A DNA stretch of 64,000 nucleotides from Bugula neritina (GCA_964035545.1 OZ037765.1:9728698-9792697), one strand, 5' to 3'; shown: positions 1 to 13,414, numbered from the stretch's first letter. Translations and numbers: made by a program. The notes: generated by a model from the letters alone, not told the origin.

Positions 1-172
1 AATGCTAGAAAATTTGAAATCTTACTAACTGCACTTACTTATTTGTTGTCTTACTACTATCAGTAGCTGAAAAATAAATTCTGAGTTTCACAAATTTACT
101 TCAAGTGAAGACCACAGTGTGTTCAGATTACTATTCATAAACCATTTAACTATTGTTAATTTGTGTACATAC

Positions 173-3100
173 TTCCACTTAGCAAATCTGTAATGTCTAG
201 CTCTGGACTGGGGAACACCATGTCGTACATTTTGAAATCTTTTCCAAACCGTGGCAAATGAACTATCAAGTATGGCGGAATCTGTAAAGTTAAAATTAAG
301 AATATTTGTATATATAACAACTTCTGAGTAACTTTGCCATGCAACCAATTATGCATTAGCAGCAAAGTACAGGCAGTTTGCGATCTTTCATTTTTGAAGT
401 ATTGAAAGTTAATGCTAGTATATCCAGTATCCACTATCTGTGTTTGCAGCATCACATTATTACTGTATAAATAACTGTTCAAGTTGTAGGCTTGTATGCT
501 GATTAAGTTTAAATCTAAACTACAGCAACAGTTAGACCCAGTTATTGAGTATTCATAATCGTTATTAATGATTTTCTGAGCCTTTACATTTGAAGAAACT
601 TTCATATTGACATCAGTGATTCAGCAGGTATAACTATATGTTGATCCATTTAATACAGGAAAAACAGCTGGCTTCTTATTTGGTGTGTGTTTTGGCATAA
701 AAAATGTTGGAACCGTTACAAAATGTTTGAAAAAAAACCTTGTATAGTACAGATACTATTCTCAACCCAAATTAATCTCTTTAATTAATTTTTAAAATTT
801 TGAAATTAGATTTTGCACCTTTCCACTTATTAAGTTGTCAATACTTTACTGCATAGAATATGCAATAAAAACGCTAAAAAATTAAAAATAAAATTGGCAT
901 TAAACTTATCAAACAGAATTGTAAAGCTTCAAAAAGTTACCAGTGACTACCTCCATTAAACAATGTTATTTGATGTACCTACAGACCAGTCTTTTTTGGA
1001 TAAAAGTATACATACATTCTTTTACCAAGAAAACAATACTATAACAGCTGATGACAATACATATAATATGTCAGGGTGCAATGTGCAATGTAATTAAGCA
1101 CCTTGGCAAATTTGAAAGCTTCCTGTAGACAGTTTCGCTCCAGCAACTCCTGAACTGTAGGAAATTTGAAGCTATAGTCTTTATCAGCCAGTAGATGAAA
1201 AAGGTGTGAATCTGAATCGTTACTACAAACATAAACACACTCATTTAAATGAACTTTTAAAAACAATTGTTGTACATACTTCTGTACATACTTACAAAAA
1301 CTGGTTTTCTGAAATAACTCAGAATATGCAAAGATAAAAACTGTCAGAAGTGAGAGAGTGGTAGGATAAATCTAACCTAAGAAAAATCGGAGGTTCTGCA
1401 TTGAGCACATCTACTAAAAGAAGGTTGAGAAACTCCTCAGGATCTTTTTCCTCTCCTCTCAGACCTTTGACTGATCCAATATCATCAAGTAGGCTTCTGA
1501 GCTGATGCATGGCCAGCTTAGACACTAGTCCATACCTGTATTGGAAGACAGCTGTGGATATCTGTGCATGTGAGAGTATTTGTTATGTTTAAATTCTAAT
1601 AACAATTTAGCTTTTTGAAATTTTGCTTTCTCAAATTATTTTTAAAAAAGTAACTTGAAAAAGAGTAATAGTATATGCCTAATTTGAACATACAAAACAA
1701 AAACATTTATTAGTTGATTAATTACATGGTATAAATTTTCACGTCTTTAACCACTTACTTTCTCAGCGGATTTACAATCTGAGTCCGCAAAATATCCTTT
1801 ACTTTTCTCTTTGTTTCAGGACTTACTAAATGTTCAACCGGTGTTTGTGATTGGGCATTATTGGCTTTTTCTTTTTCACTAGCGCTTACTAAGTTTCCAA
1901 CTTGAACCAAATCATCAAAGATTGTAAGATAAGCAAACATGGCAAATATGCTAGCATCCATGTAGCACGAATTTTGGTCACCCTGTACCCCTTTCCATGG
2001 GCCAAGATACTGTCCAATATGACTCGGAGGCTTTACATGTTCTTCAACAGAGTTTTCCAATTCTTCTAATTTCTCACCCTCTTCAGGTAAAATAAATCCA
2101 GGTGGTCTGAACATAAATGGAGGCACGATAGTTGTCATGTAGGTTCCATCCATTTGGAGCTCAACTTTACCACGAAAGATTAAATCTTCATCTTTAATGT
2201 CTATAACAAAACCCAGTCATGTACTAGTTTTTCAATGAAATAAGAATGAAAAGCATAAACACTGTAATTTGACTGTTAATTATGATGTCATAAATACAAT
2301 ATCAGAATTTCTAAATTGCCTAAATTTAGAAAATGGTAAAAGAAAGGGTTTAAACTTTAGTGCATTATATCATCACTAGTAATACAAACTCATGCTAAGT
2401 AAAAAATTAGAGTAGTAGATTCAATTCTCTACTCTGTCCCTAAGACCTTGTTTAATTTTTTTAAATATTTTACTGTATTATGTCACATTGCATTATTGTA
2501 TTTTTATTGTATTTATTGTTACATGGACAACATGAGAATCTGTCAAAAACACTAAAAAATCATAGAAATAAAAATAATAAAATACGAGCTAAATTACAAT
2601 TGAGTAGAATATAATTTCAGATTCATAACTTACATCTTGTTGACACATTTGAACTCGCAGATGGGTTTTTAGCCTCAGCCAAGCCACGTTCATAGCCCCT
2701 TATGTACTCTGGATTTTCAGATACTAGTTTACCATCAGCAGCTTTATGGCCCACCAGACCATCGTCATAGCCTGTCCAATAATTGTCTTTATCAATATGT
2801 TTTTGGCTTTCAATCTCTTGCAAATAATCATCACTTCCATGTTTGTATCCTTCTCGATAATAATGATTACTAGATTCAGGTCCCCCCCTTGATGTCTGGA
2901 GAACTTTCCTAGCTTGGTCATAACCATCCCAGTAGTTGTGAATATTTGATTCTGACCAATTACGAGTATAATCTTTATAGTTTCTCTCCCCTTCACCAAA
3001 CCCACGCAAGTATTCTTCTTCAGTAGATGCTGGATAGGGTTTGTAACCTGCATATCGCCGCCAACCATCCAAGTAACCAGTTGAGTACTTCTGTATCCTA

Positions 3101-5163
3101 ACCCGCTTTGCCTCTAAAGCACCAACCCCGTACCCTTTCAAATAATTGGGATTGTTAGAAGATTTTGTTGATCGATTTTTACCATCATTATAACCTAGGA
3201 TGTAGTGCTGTTCATTTTCTTGCGCATCGCTATGATAAAAATCCTTGTAGACGTCAGCACCTGTTGTCGTGTCAGTTAGCATGCTATTGGATTGTTGATG
3301 ATGTCCGACTTGGTTATGAAATCTGTTAGCATTTTCTCCTGGGTGAGTGAAATCTGATGCACTGTGTTGCTTGGAAGTTGCATCTAAATGACTTTTTGCG
3401 GTATTAGTGCGTCCAGAAAAGTTAAAATTTATTTGGTTGTTGATTGATGGACCAGCAATGCTTGAGTTATTTATTGATTTGTCTGCAAAGTCAAGAGATT
3501 GCTTTTGGCTGTGCAGCTTAAAATCTTTCGAAGCTCCAAATCGATCAGAGGGCTCGTAGGAGTATTTTGTCTTCGGGCGAGTATCTATTAAAGCAAATAA
3601 ACTATATATGAGCAGAAATAATTTTTGACAATCTAGCTATTTTGCTTGACTTTTATATGACGCAAATTAAATTTATTGGCGCTTGATAGAGTTTCATTTC
3701 AAGTGCCAATTAGAGCTTCTTTTAAGAAAATTACATATTATATTTATTGTCAATCATGTAGAATACCAAGTTTTGAAAATATGAATTGACTCCTTATTTT
3801 ATGTACTTTCTAACTTATGGTATGGCATAATATGAGATTAATTTCCACATTAAATCAAATAAAAATGCAAATGCAATAAATAGCTACAACCATATTGAGA
3901 GAAACAAATTGGAAATACAATTAAATACACTGCTTTACATACCAAGTGTTTTAACAAAATAAAAAATAATTTTAACTAATAATTGGCCAACTCATTAAAA
4001 AATTAGACTTCATGGTTTACCATGTTATGTCTTTTATATACAAAGATGGGCATCTCACATTTCATGATTAAATTTATGTATGAAGAAAGAAACAGACATT
4101 TTGTGTGACGGTTAGTTACCTTTAACTTATGATAACAATACAGATACACCACGAAAATTGCTACTCAACTACTGATGTGCAGTTTCTACATATGTTACCT
4201 TGCTCAGCTCTCTGATGAATTTGTGATGGTGCAACTGGTCTTCCTGAACCAAAGCTTCCTGTAACATGCAATAATAAAATAGAGACCCACACATTCACTA
4301 GAGCAGTAAAACTGGGAACAATTAACAAGCCAGCATAATATTACAATACAAATAAACTACAGTAAAAATAGTTGTACAATCAGTTTTGTTTAATATTGAA
4401 ATAGTATATACAAAACTTTATGCACAAGATGTTTTTAGAGTTTATATTCAAGGCCCTGTTTTAAAAGGTTACTGAATTACTGAGATAGTGCTGAGTCATC
4501 TTGCCTATTAAAATATAATAGCATGACTAAGCATGTGTGTAGATGATGATTAGGTAAGCAATGACTCATAGCATACTGTGAAATACATGTAGTGATTTCT
4601 TCAATGAGCCAACAAAGCAACTTTATTAAAGTAATACATCAAAGTGGCAGTAATCTAATTTGAATAGAACATACCAGAGAAGGAATTGTCAATGCTAGAC
4701 ATTGGTGAGGCAGCAGGAGTTCTGTTTCGAGCACTTTGCGAGGCTTTATATCCTGTGTGAAATAACAATTAAATGTTTGGTTTTCACATTTCTAATGACT
4801 TTAAACAATATAATACAACATTTACATTAACATCTAAGGAAGCAGCCAGGGGTCTAGGGGTTAGATCGTTTGGCTAAGTAAACATGAAGTTATGGGTTCG
4901 AACCACGGTAAAGACCACTGGTGATGTCAGGAAAAACATCCAGTCATAATTGTTCCTGTGCTTCATTTTAATTAGTCCTTAGCCCGATCTAACAAAAACC
5001 CTTCCCATCAGGGGTTTCTCACAGGGATAGCGACTATAAACTTCTACAAAATTTAATTACCTGTTTCAGAATGTCTGTCTGAGACACCTGCTTGCTGGCT
5101 GCGAGCTGGGTAGTACGATTGATCATTTGGTAAGTGCACATTACTTCGACCCAAAAAGGACAT
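173..5163 (-). CDS. CYLD: CYLD-like ubiquitin carboxyl-terminal hydrolase (3' part beyond window)
   Basis: Deubiquitinase of the CYLD family, which in animals removes Lys63- and Met1-linked ubiquitin in NF-kB-type signalling. Exons in transcript order: 5163-5061, 4752-4675, 4258-4199, 3584-2634, 2200-1759, 1535-1377, 1222-1102, 281-173. All junctions keep phase. The catalytic Cys box reads GDQNSCYMDAS (Cys codon at 1965-1967). EEKDPEEFLNLLL, FPTVQELLERN and LPRFGKDFKMYD follow in CYLD order. The exons with the catalytic His and the B-box lie left of the window. About 397 residues precede the catalytic exon; they hold no recognisable CAP-Gly domain but eight Y-x-x-G-Y units. The ATG at 5163 is the first Met in the first exon found, but a good acceptor (TTTTCACAACTCACAG) just upstream allows a further 5' exon, so the start is uncertain. 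Family identity is firm; the N-terminus is less so. Confidence 0.9.
2667..3204 (-). repeat. Eight-copy YxxGY protein repeat inside the CYLD-like gene
   Basis: The 951-bp exon 3584-2634 encodes eight copies of the pattern Y-x-x-G-[YF]-x-x-[GA]: YILGYNDG, YLKGYGVG, YSTGYLDG, YLRGFGEG, YWDGYDQA, YREGYKHG, YWTGYDDG and YIRGYERG, spaced about 20-31 residues apart. The linkers are polar and charged. The exon joins in phase (T|AC) to the catalytic exon, so the repeat belongs to the same protein. I do not recognise the repeat as a named domain. Confidence 0.8.
4837..5046 (+). mobile_element. tRNA-derived SINE, copy 1 (in CYLD intron)
   Basis: The tRNA-like head has an A-box-like GGTCTAGGGGTTAG and a B-box GGGTTCGAACC near 4892-4906. 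The body matches copy 2 at 15388-15570: AGCAGCC(A)...GTCTAGGGGTTAGA, a GATGT(C/T)AGGAA segment, CATCCAGTCA, and a tail with CACAGGGAT..GACTATAAACTT. It sits in the first visible CYLD intron, and its 3' end is about 15 bp from the splice donor. No target-site duplication is evident. It is more diverged than copy 2. Confidence 0.75.
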
Positions 5164-6524
5164 GCCTGTGAGTTGTGAAAATGAATAAAATATTTAATAA
5201 TAAGGAGCATTCTCCAACGAGTCTACCTTGGTTGGCAGTAAACAACAGAAAAAAAATCACAATAGTTATTGGCAATAGTTCACTACAAAAGACCAATAGT
5301 AACTATAACCCTTACATTTACATCAATGATAACTCATATGGTTTATTCAGTTGGTATGCTATCTTATGTATAACCTAACATCTAATAAAACATCAGAAAG
5401 AAAACTAGAAGTGACAGAAAGAAATAAAAACACAGTGAAACAAAGCTACATTCAAAAAGATTTCCAGCTTGTTTTATTGGCCTAACTTTATATCTTTTAC
5501 ATTTTTTTACAGAAAACATCTTTCGATGTTATAGACTGTTAAAAGGCGCCATCACAATCAAATTGTCCAAGATGAAGACACATGTAAACATAATGTTTTA
5601 TATACTCAAACTGATTTGATATACAACTCTAACATTGCATTTGATTTGTAGACAAGGCCCTTCTACAGTAATAAAACTTGCATTCAGTACTTTTATTATA
5701 AATTACAAATGTAATCTAATTCTGCAATAATGACTGTAATTGTGCCTAATAGCAACTAATCCTATAGAAATATCATGTTAAGTTAATAATAGTCTATGCT
5801 TATCAGTATTCAGATAACATTTTGCGAATGCGTAAAAGCATTACCTATACAATCACATTATCATTATGAGCATACTATATATCATGCATTTATTAAGACT
5901 CAACCAGTAAGTAACAATTAAAGTATGTTACTATTAGTAGCAACTGTAACGGCAGCCAGTCAAGTCAGTTATCAACTTCAAGTTCAAGTGTAAAGTAATT
6001 TTTATGTAGTTTTAGTAAATCTAACCGTCTCACTCCCAGTCTCTATTTTAGATTAGGATTTACTTTTAGTCACTCGGCTAATTATTACTAGAATAAGAAT
6101 AACCAAGTTATTTCATAGCCATGAATGAACTCGTTTATTATTAAATCTAATGTTATCATTATGATTCATTATACTCATTACTCATTTACTCCTTATTGCT
6201 ATTACTATTAGTATTAGTAATACTATTAGTATTAGTATTACTATTAACATTGAACAAATTAAAATACCAGGTCTTGTTTATATTAACATTGAAATATTTA
6301 TATTGATATTCATATAATAATAATAATAACAATAACATAATTATAATGATCTAACACAAACATTTAATGATTTATAATTATAATAATTACAAATAATAAT
6401 ATAATTATTATTATATGAAAATTAACATGAATAATTTTAATAAATAAAATAACTTTAAATAATTTACTCAAATTCTTTAGGTTTATAATTATTATAAATA
6501 TAATTTTACGATGAAATCAACATC

Positions 6525-6730
6525 AACATATACTACTAGTAGTACTAGTAGTACTAGTAGTACTACTACTACTAGTACTATGCCTATGGCGATTGTATTA
6601 GTATTACTCACTATTACTATTAGTATTAGTATTCCTATTAGATTTAGTATTAGACTAATACTTATAGTATTACTATTACTAATACTATTAGTATTAGTGT
6701 TACTACTAGTAGTAGTAGTAGTTATACACT
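6525..6730. repeat. Cryptic TA-rich triplet/hexamer repeat
   Basis: Degenerate 3- and 6-base periodic sequence of ACTAGT, TAGTAT, TACTAT and TATTAG words, running in both orientations within the block. Similar blocks occur at 7500-7745, 15780-16030 and 48590-49110. Confidence 0.8.
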
Positions 6731-7499
6731 AATACAGTTTTGCTTTTACCTTTACTTTTAGTTTTAGTCTAAGTCTACTTTAACTTTCAGTTTTAGTTTT
6801 ACTGATTATCAAAAATAAAGGTTATACTATTACTATAAAATTAGGTTTATTATTTACAATGACTATGACTATCACAATGACTATCAGTGAATTACTAAAA
6901 CAAAACTTGGAATATTAGATTTACTTTTAGTATCTGTTCCAGTTTATTGTTATTTCATATTTATATATATATCTAACATATACAGTTATACACACACAAG
7001 TTGATGCCGTAATCCAATAGTTAGTAATACAATTGTCGCTCAGAGGCAAGAGCTTCCGCTAGCCAAAATCACACTTCTTGTCAAAAAATTACCGAAAGCT
7101 TTGTTAAGTACCACAGCCAAATTATGTATTTTAGCAAAGGTTCTCACAAAAATTACATTTCAAGTTACAACGAACCCACTTTCTTTTTTCTAAAAACAGT
7201 AGTCTGTCATCAATTTCTAAAATTGTATAATAAGATCGAAAGTGTGCGCCAAAAATATTCATGATTTAGAGGCCTCATGCGTGTCTTGTAGCAATTTGTG
7301 TACAGTTTATCTTACGCATATTAGATATTGGTGTTCCTGAAACTAGCAGTTCGAAAATGAATTGTTGCTAACCTGTTGCTATCATTGTTAGTATACATAC
7401 TAATGATTTTCAATTGACTTTTCTTTTAATTTTGTTAAGATAAACATTGCATTTGCTATGAAAACCATCGCTATGCCTATGGCTATTCAATTGATTATG

Positions 7500-7745
7500 A
7501 TAGTTGAACTTGACACTCATACTCATAGTCATAGTAAAACTAAATGTCATAGTGATAGTCATACTGATAGTGATACTCATAATCATACTGATACTCAGTC
7601 TCATAGTTGATACTGATAGTCATAGTCATACTGATGGTCATGGTGATAGTGATACTCATAGTCATACTGATACTGATAGTGATGCTTATACTTATAGTCA
7701 TAGTATTAGTGATAGTCATAGTGAGTCTGATAGTCAGTGATACAC
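7500..7745. repeat. Cryptic hexamer repeat of the form NATANT
   Basis: About 245 bp of loosely repeated CATAGT, GATAGT, CATACT and GATACT hexamers. Translation gives alternating Asp/Ser/His/Thr, which reflects the repeat and not a gene. Confidence 0.8.
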
Positions 7746-7899
7746 TAACACTTAGTTCTACGCCTACGGGAACACACTAAATTAAATAAAATGACCCGTA
7801 TAATTATATCAATATGAATAATATTAATTTTAATATATTAATCTGATATTCATATTGTATAATATTAATTGATATAATTATAATTATTTTATCACTTTA

Positions 7900-8425
7900 A
7901 TCTTTATGGATATCAAAATGAATGGTCTGGTAAATTTGGGATCTGTTAATATTATCGTAGGAATGATTATTTTTGCTTGCCTTAGCTATCTTTTTTGTGG
8001 ATGCCTTAACTATTTTCCTTGCGTAAATCTTTTAACTATTTCTCTTTGTGTAAATGCATTAGCTATTTTTATTTGTGATGTTAATCCCTTGCAAGACTCG
8101 GATTTTTGGTTGAGCCCCGAAATAGTTCAGGATGTCCGGTTTGGCGGACACCCGAATTCGGGTTGAAGATCAGGCCTTTGTGCCAGGGATGTTTTAGTAT
8201 AAAAGGCAGGCATTTTTCTGTTGTTACTCAGTCTTGAAGGACCACTGTAGACTACTTGAAACTATTTCATCAACTACTGTTTTCTCTACTTGTGAAGGGC
8301 TATGCCTGAGCCCCTTTTTTATAATAAACCATTCAACATCTACCTACCTCATCTTGCTCAGACTCTCACAAAGAGTTTTATGTTTTATCAGCACTGTTAT
8401 CAGTAGACAACCTCTTTTGTTTACA
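7900..8425 (+). mobile_element. Possible solo LTR
   Basis: A promoter-like block resembling a retrotransposon LTR. It has a dyad TGTCCG-N6-CGGACA (8133-8150), directly followed by the palindrome CCCGAATTCGGG (8151-8162). Then come a TATA box TATAAAAGG at 8198-8206 and AATAAA at 8323-8328, about 125 bp further on. The order dyads, TATA, AATAAA matches the LTR of the right Ty3 element (25320-25855), but the sequences differ. I could not fix TG..CA ends or a target-site duplication, so the limits are approximate. It could instead be an unrelated host promoter. Confidence 0.4.
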
Positions 8426-9061
8426 ACAATAGCAATTATTGAATTATTTCAATTATGACCATGAGTATGTTCATTTCTCAGATAGTAATACTATTACTAT
8501 GTCAATATAATTACTATTGATAGTTATATATTTATAATAATATAGTTGTACTATAGGTATAATGTTAATACTAATAGTGATCCTAACAATATACTATCAC
8601 TTATACTATGCAGTTATACTTTAACTTATAGTATATTATTATAATGTAGTAATAGAAATTATACTAATGTATTAATCAATAATAATTGTTAGTTATAATT
8701 AATATATCAGTAGTAATTGTTGTATTAATAATATTTATTGTCAATTGTGGTACTAAGCTAATAGATAATGAGAAATATGTTTATGTTACAGGAAAGTGTG
8801 GGTCACTGAGTGTGATTGACTTGTTCAGTGATTGTATCGATTTTCTGATTTTCATTAATAAACGTAATTGTGATGAGTGCCAATCTAGCATTTATCGATC
8901 TAAACGAACATGATCAGGTTGGTATTTCTTTCTTCTCACATGTTTTATTTCTAATGTTTTATTTTTGTTGTATTTTTCAACTTTAAATATATATTATATA
9001 TTGATATAATTACATTTGGGAAATCAAAATTGTAACTTATTAAGAAAAAGCTTCACTAGTG

Positions 9062-12000
9062 ATGAGTGATTGGAAAGTAAGCGTTATGATAGACATTTCA
9101 ATTTATTTTTGTTGACTGCAAGTGTGAGAAACTGAAAAGAAAGTTTTACATGAGGCTATCGGTAGCTCTCATGTTGATACAAATTTATACAATATCTATT
9201 TGATTAGTTGAACGGTTTTACTCTTGAAAGTTACCCAATCTCTGTAATTTTAAATAAGTGGCTTCTGAGCTATACCACTATAACCTATACTTGATCGGTC
9301 CCCAGAATAGTATCAAACAAAGGCATACTTTATACTTTTATGCTGTAGCTAAATGCCAATGTAGTTATAGTCGATTCTGTTCACATAGTCATAATGATTA
9401 TACTCATTTTTGCTTGAAAAGCATGGGTCATTGATGCAAACTGTCAAACATGATTATATCTGTAACATTATTATAGTAAGTACCCCAACTCAAGTAGATA
9501 GTAGTAGTAGTAGTAGTAAAATAGTAAATCTGACTGCACAACTCTATTGATGTTGATATATCAAGTCGACTGTTTAGGCACAAGAGCTGCGGATTTATTT
9601 GAATTCCAAAGGAGCCGCTATTTCTGATCAAGGTCCTGAGGATTTTGTCGCCAACCTCAAAGAGCTTGTAGAGAAGTGCTCAGTAACATGGCAACACAGT
9701 GATTCCAACGACACAGGTATTTTTCTCGTTTCTTAATTTTGTCAATAACATGAGATAGCCTTAAACAAACGTTTTCAAATGAAAATCTTAATATTGTGTG
9801 GTACATAGAATCCTACTAAGTTACTCCTAATAACTTAATATATTGTTTAATTTTATTATGTGCAATGCAAAAGTGCTTTGAAAACTTATAGTCGTATATG
9901 TAGATTTTAGTTACAATGCAAATTTCAAACCAACTTGATCTAGTAGTCTCTTTATTAATATTATTGTATGCTTACAGAGATAGAAGCTGTTATGAACAGT
10001 CTCATCTCACTGATAATCCTGGTACCAGACTGTGAAGAGTTGGTAAATCTGTTCTGTCAGACTGTTGGAGCCATCGATGAGAAAAGTCAATGGAGTGAAG
10101 TTCGTTTGCGTGTGTATGTGTTAAACATAATTACAGCCTTTTAAACTTTTCGGAGGCTCAAAGAATTTAGCTAAAGCCTTGTTGAATCTACCTTGGATAG
10201 AGGAGATCAACATAATTTGCTATGTCCATTAATTCAACTTAATTCTACTCCATTTTCTAATTTGAGTGCATACTAAAAACATGTAAATTTATAATAGTTT
10301 TAAAGCAATTTATATTATTATGTTTTAGTACCAGCCACTAGTTATATTTGTTTTTGAAATTAAATATAAACAAATGACTTAAGAAATAGTTGTAGGACTT
10401 TTGTTTCATGTCGCACAAAGTTTTTAGGTTATGAATTTTTGTAACTGAATATTCTGTTCCCTGGTATATAATTTATAGCCTGACTGTACAGGGCAGAGTT
10501 TATTGCTGGTTTTAGGTTGTTTAGTTTGTTCAATGGATTCAATGAGACATCTGGACAGAGGCTGCCAATATACAGTGCAATGGTGAAGTTTGCAGGTCAT
10601 GTAGACCTAATGAGTTGGATCCCAACTGATGTGAAACAGGTGGGAGCATGAGATGATATTGCAAAGATGTGAAAAAAAAACATTATATTATAAAAGCTGA
10701 AGACATCCGTTAGATTTTCTCTCGTGGTGCAACTTATAAATTTAAATTTATGGTACATGTTAATGGATGATGAATATAACATATTTTAGACACAGCCATT
10801 AGTTTGTGCATTCTACAATATATTTGAGTGATTAGATGACTCGGCTATTTTGTAGGTTAGAAAGTTTGCTGAAATGTGGAATCTCTCTGTATCTAAAGCT
10901 CAAGATCTTATGAGAGGGTTACATGATGCTTTTGTAGAATGTGGGCAGAGGTGTGTATCTCAGCTTATAAGTTCTCTGTACAACCTGTGTTGTCTGTTTC
11001 CTACGACTTTTTATCTGAGGGAGCTTTATTTATAACTAACAGTGCTCAATGATGGAGCCATCACTAAATTTAATAAAGAGTTTTGTAATTTACCTACAGT
11101 CATCTAGGAAAAACCAAACAAAGAATGTGCTACCTGGGGATTGCAATGAATAGTTGAAATATTTTGGGAGTTATCTACTTGACAGACATTTATAACTGGT
11201 TGATGCATTTGGATAACTAGGGCTTTGTACATCACAAGTTACTTTGCTGGTGAAGGAAATTTGAAAGCATCCTATTGGTATTACCTGCTGTAGAAAAGCT
11301 CTATACCTATTACTAAAATGTTGGGGTTTTTATTCAAGTGAATCTTGCAAGTTTTATAAGATTACATACATTACTGTATGGTGTGTTTGTAGGGAAAGTG
11401 CCAGCAAAGTTATGATAGAGCTACTTGGTTCATACACTGACAGCACAGCTTCTCAAGCTAAAGATGACGCCCAAAAATGTATCGTAGCTTCCATTGCCGA
11501 TCCTAAAACGTTCCTCTTTGATCACCTACTCAGTTTGAAGCCAGTAAAATTACTAGATGGACATTTGATCTATGAGGTAGGATATAGTCTGTTGGTCTGT
11601 TTTTATAATATATTGGTAAAGCAACTACTACCTGCAATATGTGGTTATCACTTTGTAAAAACAAAGAATAACTCAACTCTTCATTTGTCAAAATTCTAGA
11701 TGTTGTACTTTTTTCTCACTTTCACCTCTTGCTTACCATTTTTTCCGTTTTGCAGCTGTTTCACTTATACTAGAAGTAAAGTCACTTCGCATAGTTGTTT
11801 ATATTGTTGCTTTCATCTACCATGCTTAATTTAATATATATTCTTTGATGTAAGCATTAATCATAATTTTTTTTCAAAAAAGAACATCAATTTGCTAGTC
11901 CTATTGAAATGTAAAAATATTTCATGTAGCAATCAACTACATGGTGTGACTACAATTGCAATAAATACATTTTCGTTATCTATTTCAGCTGCTAATGATC

Positions 12001-13367
12001 TTCGTTTCTGGAAAACTATCAGATTATAGAGCCTTCTCAGCAAAAAATGGAGAATTCATAAAGACACTAGGTATGTTGAATCAACATAGCTCTTAACAAG
12101 TGTACATTGCTGCAGAGTTTCCTCTGTACATCGTTTAACTGCATGAATGAAGAAGGCTCCATTTTTGCATCCATTAAAACGTCCTTCCATATAATGTTAT
12201 AATAAAGATAAATCAAGTATTAAATTGTGTTTTGTTTGTCAAAGAGCTGCCAGACCTATCAGATTTCAGTTTGAATGTATAGGGAACATTCAGTTTATTT
12301 TATGTAAAACCAACAATATTCGGTGCTAAGAAATATCAACTGTGAAAATTTAAAAACTTTTACATCATCTTGTATGTATATATCAATACACATTGTCACT
12401 CTGCTGTTTAATATTCATTTAAAGAGTTTTATGTTCTAAAGGATTGAATGACTCACAGAACATACAGAAAATGAAACTGTTGACGTTTCTACATCTTGTG
12501 GAAGGGAAAAGCAGCGTTGACTTCAAGACTGTACAGCATGAAGCAGATATTGAGGCTGAAGAAGTTGAGCAGTTTGTGATTGATGGTGAGCTTGTAACTT
12601 GAGAACCAAACCTGACACTTATTGTTTTATAAAATAGTTCAAGCTAAGCAAATACTTCTGAAAAAGTGTGCATAGAAAACAAAAAACCGGTTTTGTAACT
12701 AGTTATGTTCATATAAATAAACTCATGATAAAAGCTTTGGATGACTGGGTGCAGAAAACATCGTAAGGGTTCAATTATAAAATTTGTCTTGTTGGCTAAC
12801 TTAAAACATTAGTAGGTTAGCTCACCCATAACACTGGGAAAGAAGATATTGTCAATATGTCAACAACTACTGCACTACATCAATAACAGCACACCCTTTG
12901 ATGCTTTATTTTAGGGCTCAAGCTACCTACTACTGTGCCATGCATTCAATTTACCTAACCTAAACCTAACAGCGTACCTTTAATTTTTTGTGTTGTGTAT
13001 TTTTAGAGGTAGTAACTTATTGCTGAATATTGTAATTAGGCTTAAACGTAGGGCTGTTGCTCTATCAAACATAATAGCTGTCCAGACTTTGTAGTGGTGT
13101 GAACAGTAGGTGCATTATGCTTCAGTTAATCATCATGGAATTCACAATGGTATTTTTAAATGTTATTCTCTGCTTATAGCTGTCAAGACTAACACCGTCA
13201 CTGCTAAGATTGATCAGATGAATAGGAAAGTGATCGTTACTTCCTCAACTCAACGTACGTTTGGCAAACAGAATTGGCTGGAACTGAGCTACCAGCTGGA
13301 GCAATGGAGAAGCAACTTAGAAAAAACCAATGATGGATTTCAGATGATAATGGAGCAAGCACAGTAA
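9062..13367 (+). CDS. EIF3M: Eukaryotic translation initiation factor 3 subunit M
   Basis: Subunit of eIF3 with a C-terminal PCI domain, acting in 43S/48S preinitiation complex assembly in the cytoplasm. Exons: 9578-9716, 9978-10113, 10516-10639, 10856-10950, 11393-11576, 11989-12070, 12442-12585 and 13180-13367, all in phase. The translation tracks eIF3m throughout: AQELRIYLNSKGA near the start, MIELLGSYTD, DPKTFLFDHLLSLKPVKLL, then the PCI winged helix ending STQRTFGKQNWLEL. The first coding exon is least certain. ATG-AGT-GAT-TGG-AAA followed by GTAAGC at 9062-9076 fits in phase 0 and gives 368 residues, close to the usual length of about 374. The exon-3 donor GTATGTGTT at 10114 was chosen over nearby GT sites because it restores the conserved VRLRVLFSLFNGF. 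The gene converges with Asterix. Confidence 0.93.
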
Positions 13368-13400
13368 CTGATAAATAGCATTGTTTTTCTTTAAATTTCT

Positions 13401-13414
13401 TTTATTGCAATAAA
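13401..13414. terminator. Palindromic bidirectional poly(A) signal
   Basis: TTTATTGCAATAAA is a perfect 14-bp palindrome carrying AATAAA on both strands: plus at 13409-13414, minus at 13406-13401. It lies about 42 nt after the eIF3m stop and about 55 nt after the Asterix stop, in the 94-bp gap between the two convergent genes. Normal cleavage distances would make the two 3' ends overlap by a few tens of nucleotides. Confidence 0.65.

Larger units (their letters stand above)
5166..9061. other. Intergenic, no host gene recognised
   Basis: AT-rich spacer between the divergent CYLD-like and eIF3m genes. It contains cryptic simple sequence made of TAN/ATN hexamers (6180-6250, 6525-6730, 7500-7745 and 8478-8700), an AT-rich imperfect palindrome at about 7800-7890, and one LTR-like promoter block at about 8.1-8.4 kb. 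Open frames here come from the simple repeats (runs of I/V/L or D/S/H/T) and show no coding features. Confidence 0.6.

Noticed and set aside
6511-6732. Open frame rich in Ile/Val/Leu resembling a membrane protein
   Set aside because: Produced by TAN triplet repeats; hydrophobic only because of ATT/GTA/TTA codons.
7504-7740. Open frame encoding alternating Asp/Ser/His/Thr
   Set aside because: It is the translation of a degenerate hexamer repeat; no start context, splice signals or conserved domain.
8686-8913. 75-codon open frame before eIF3m
   Set aside because: Low-complexity start and no match; the downstream ATG-AGT-GAT-TGG-AAA|GTAAGC fits eIF3m's first exon better.
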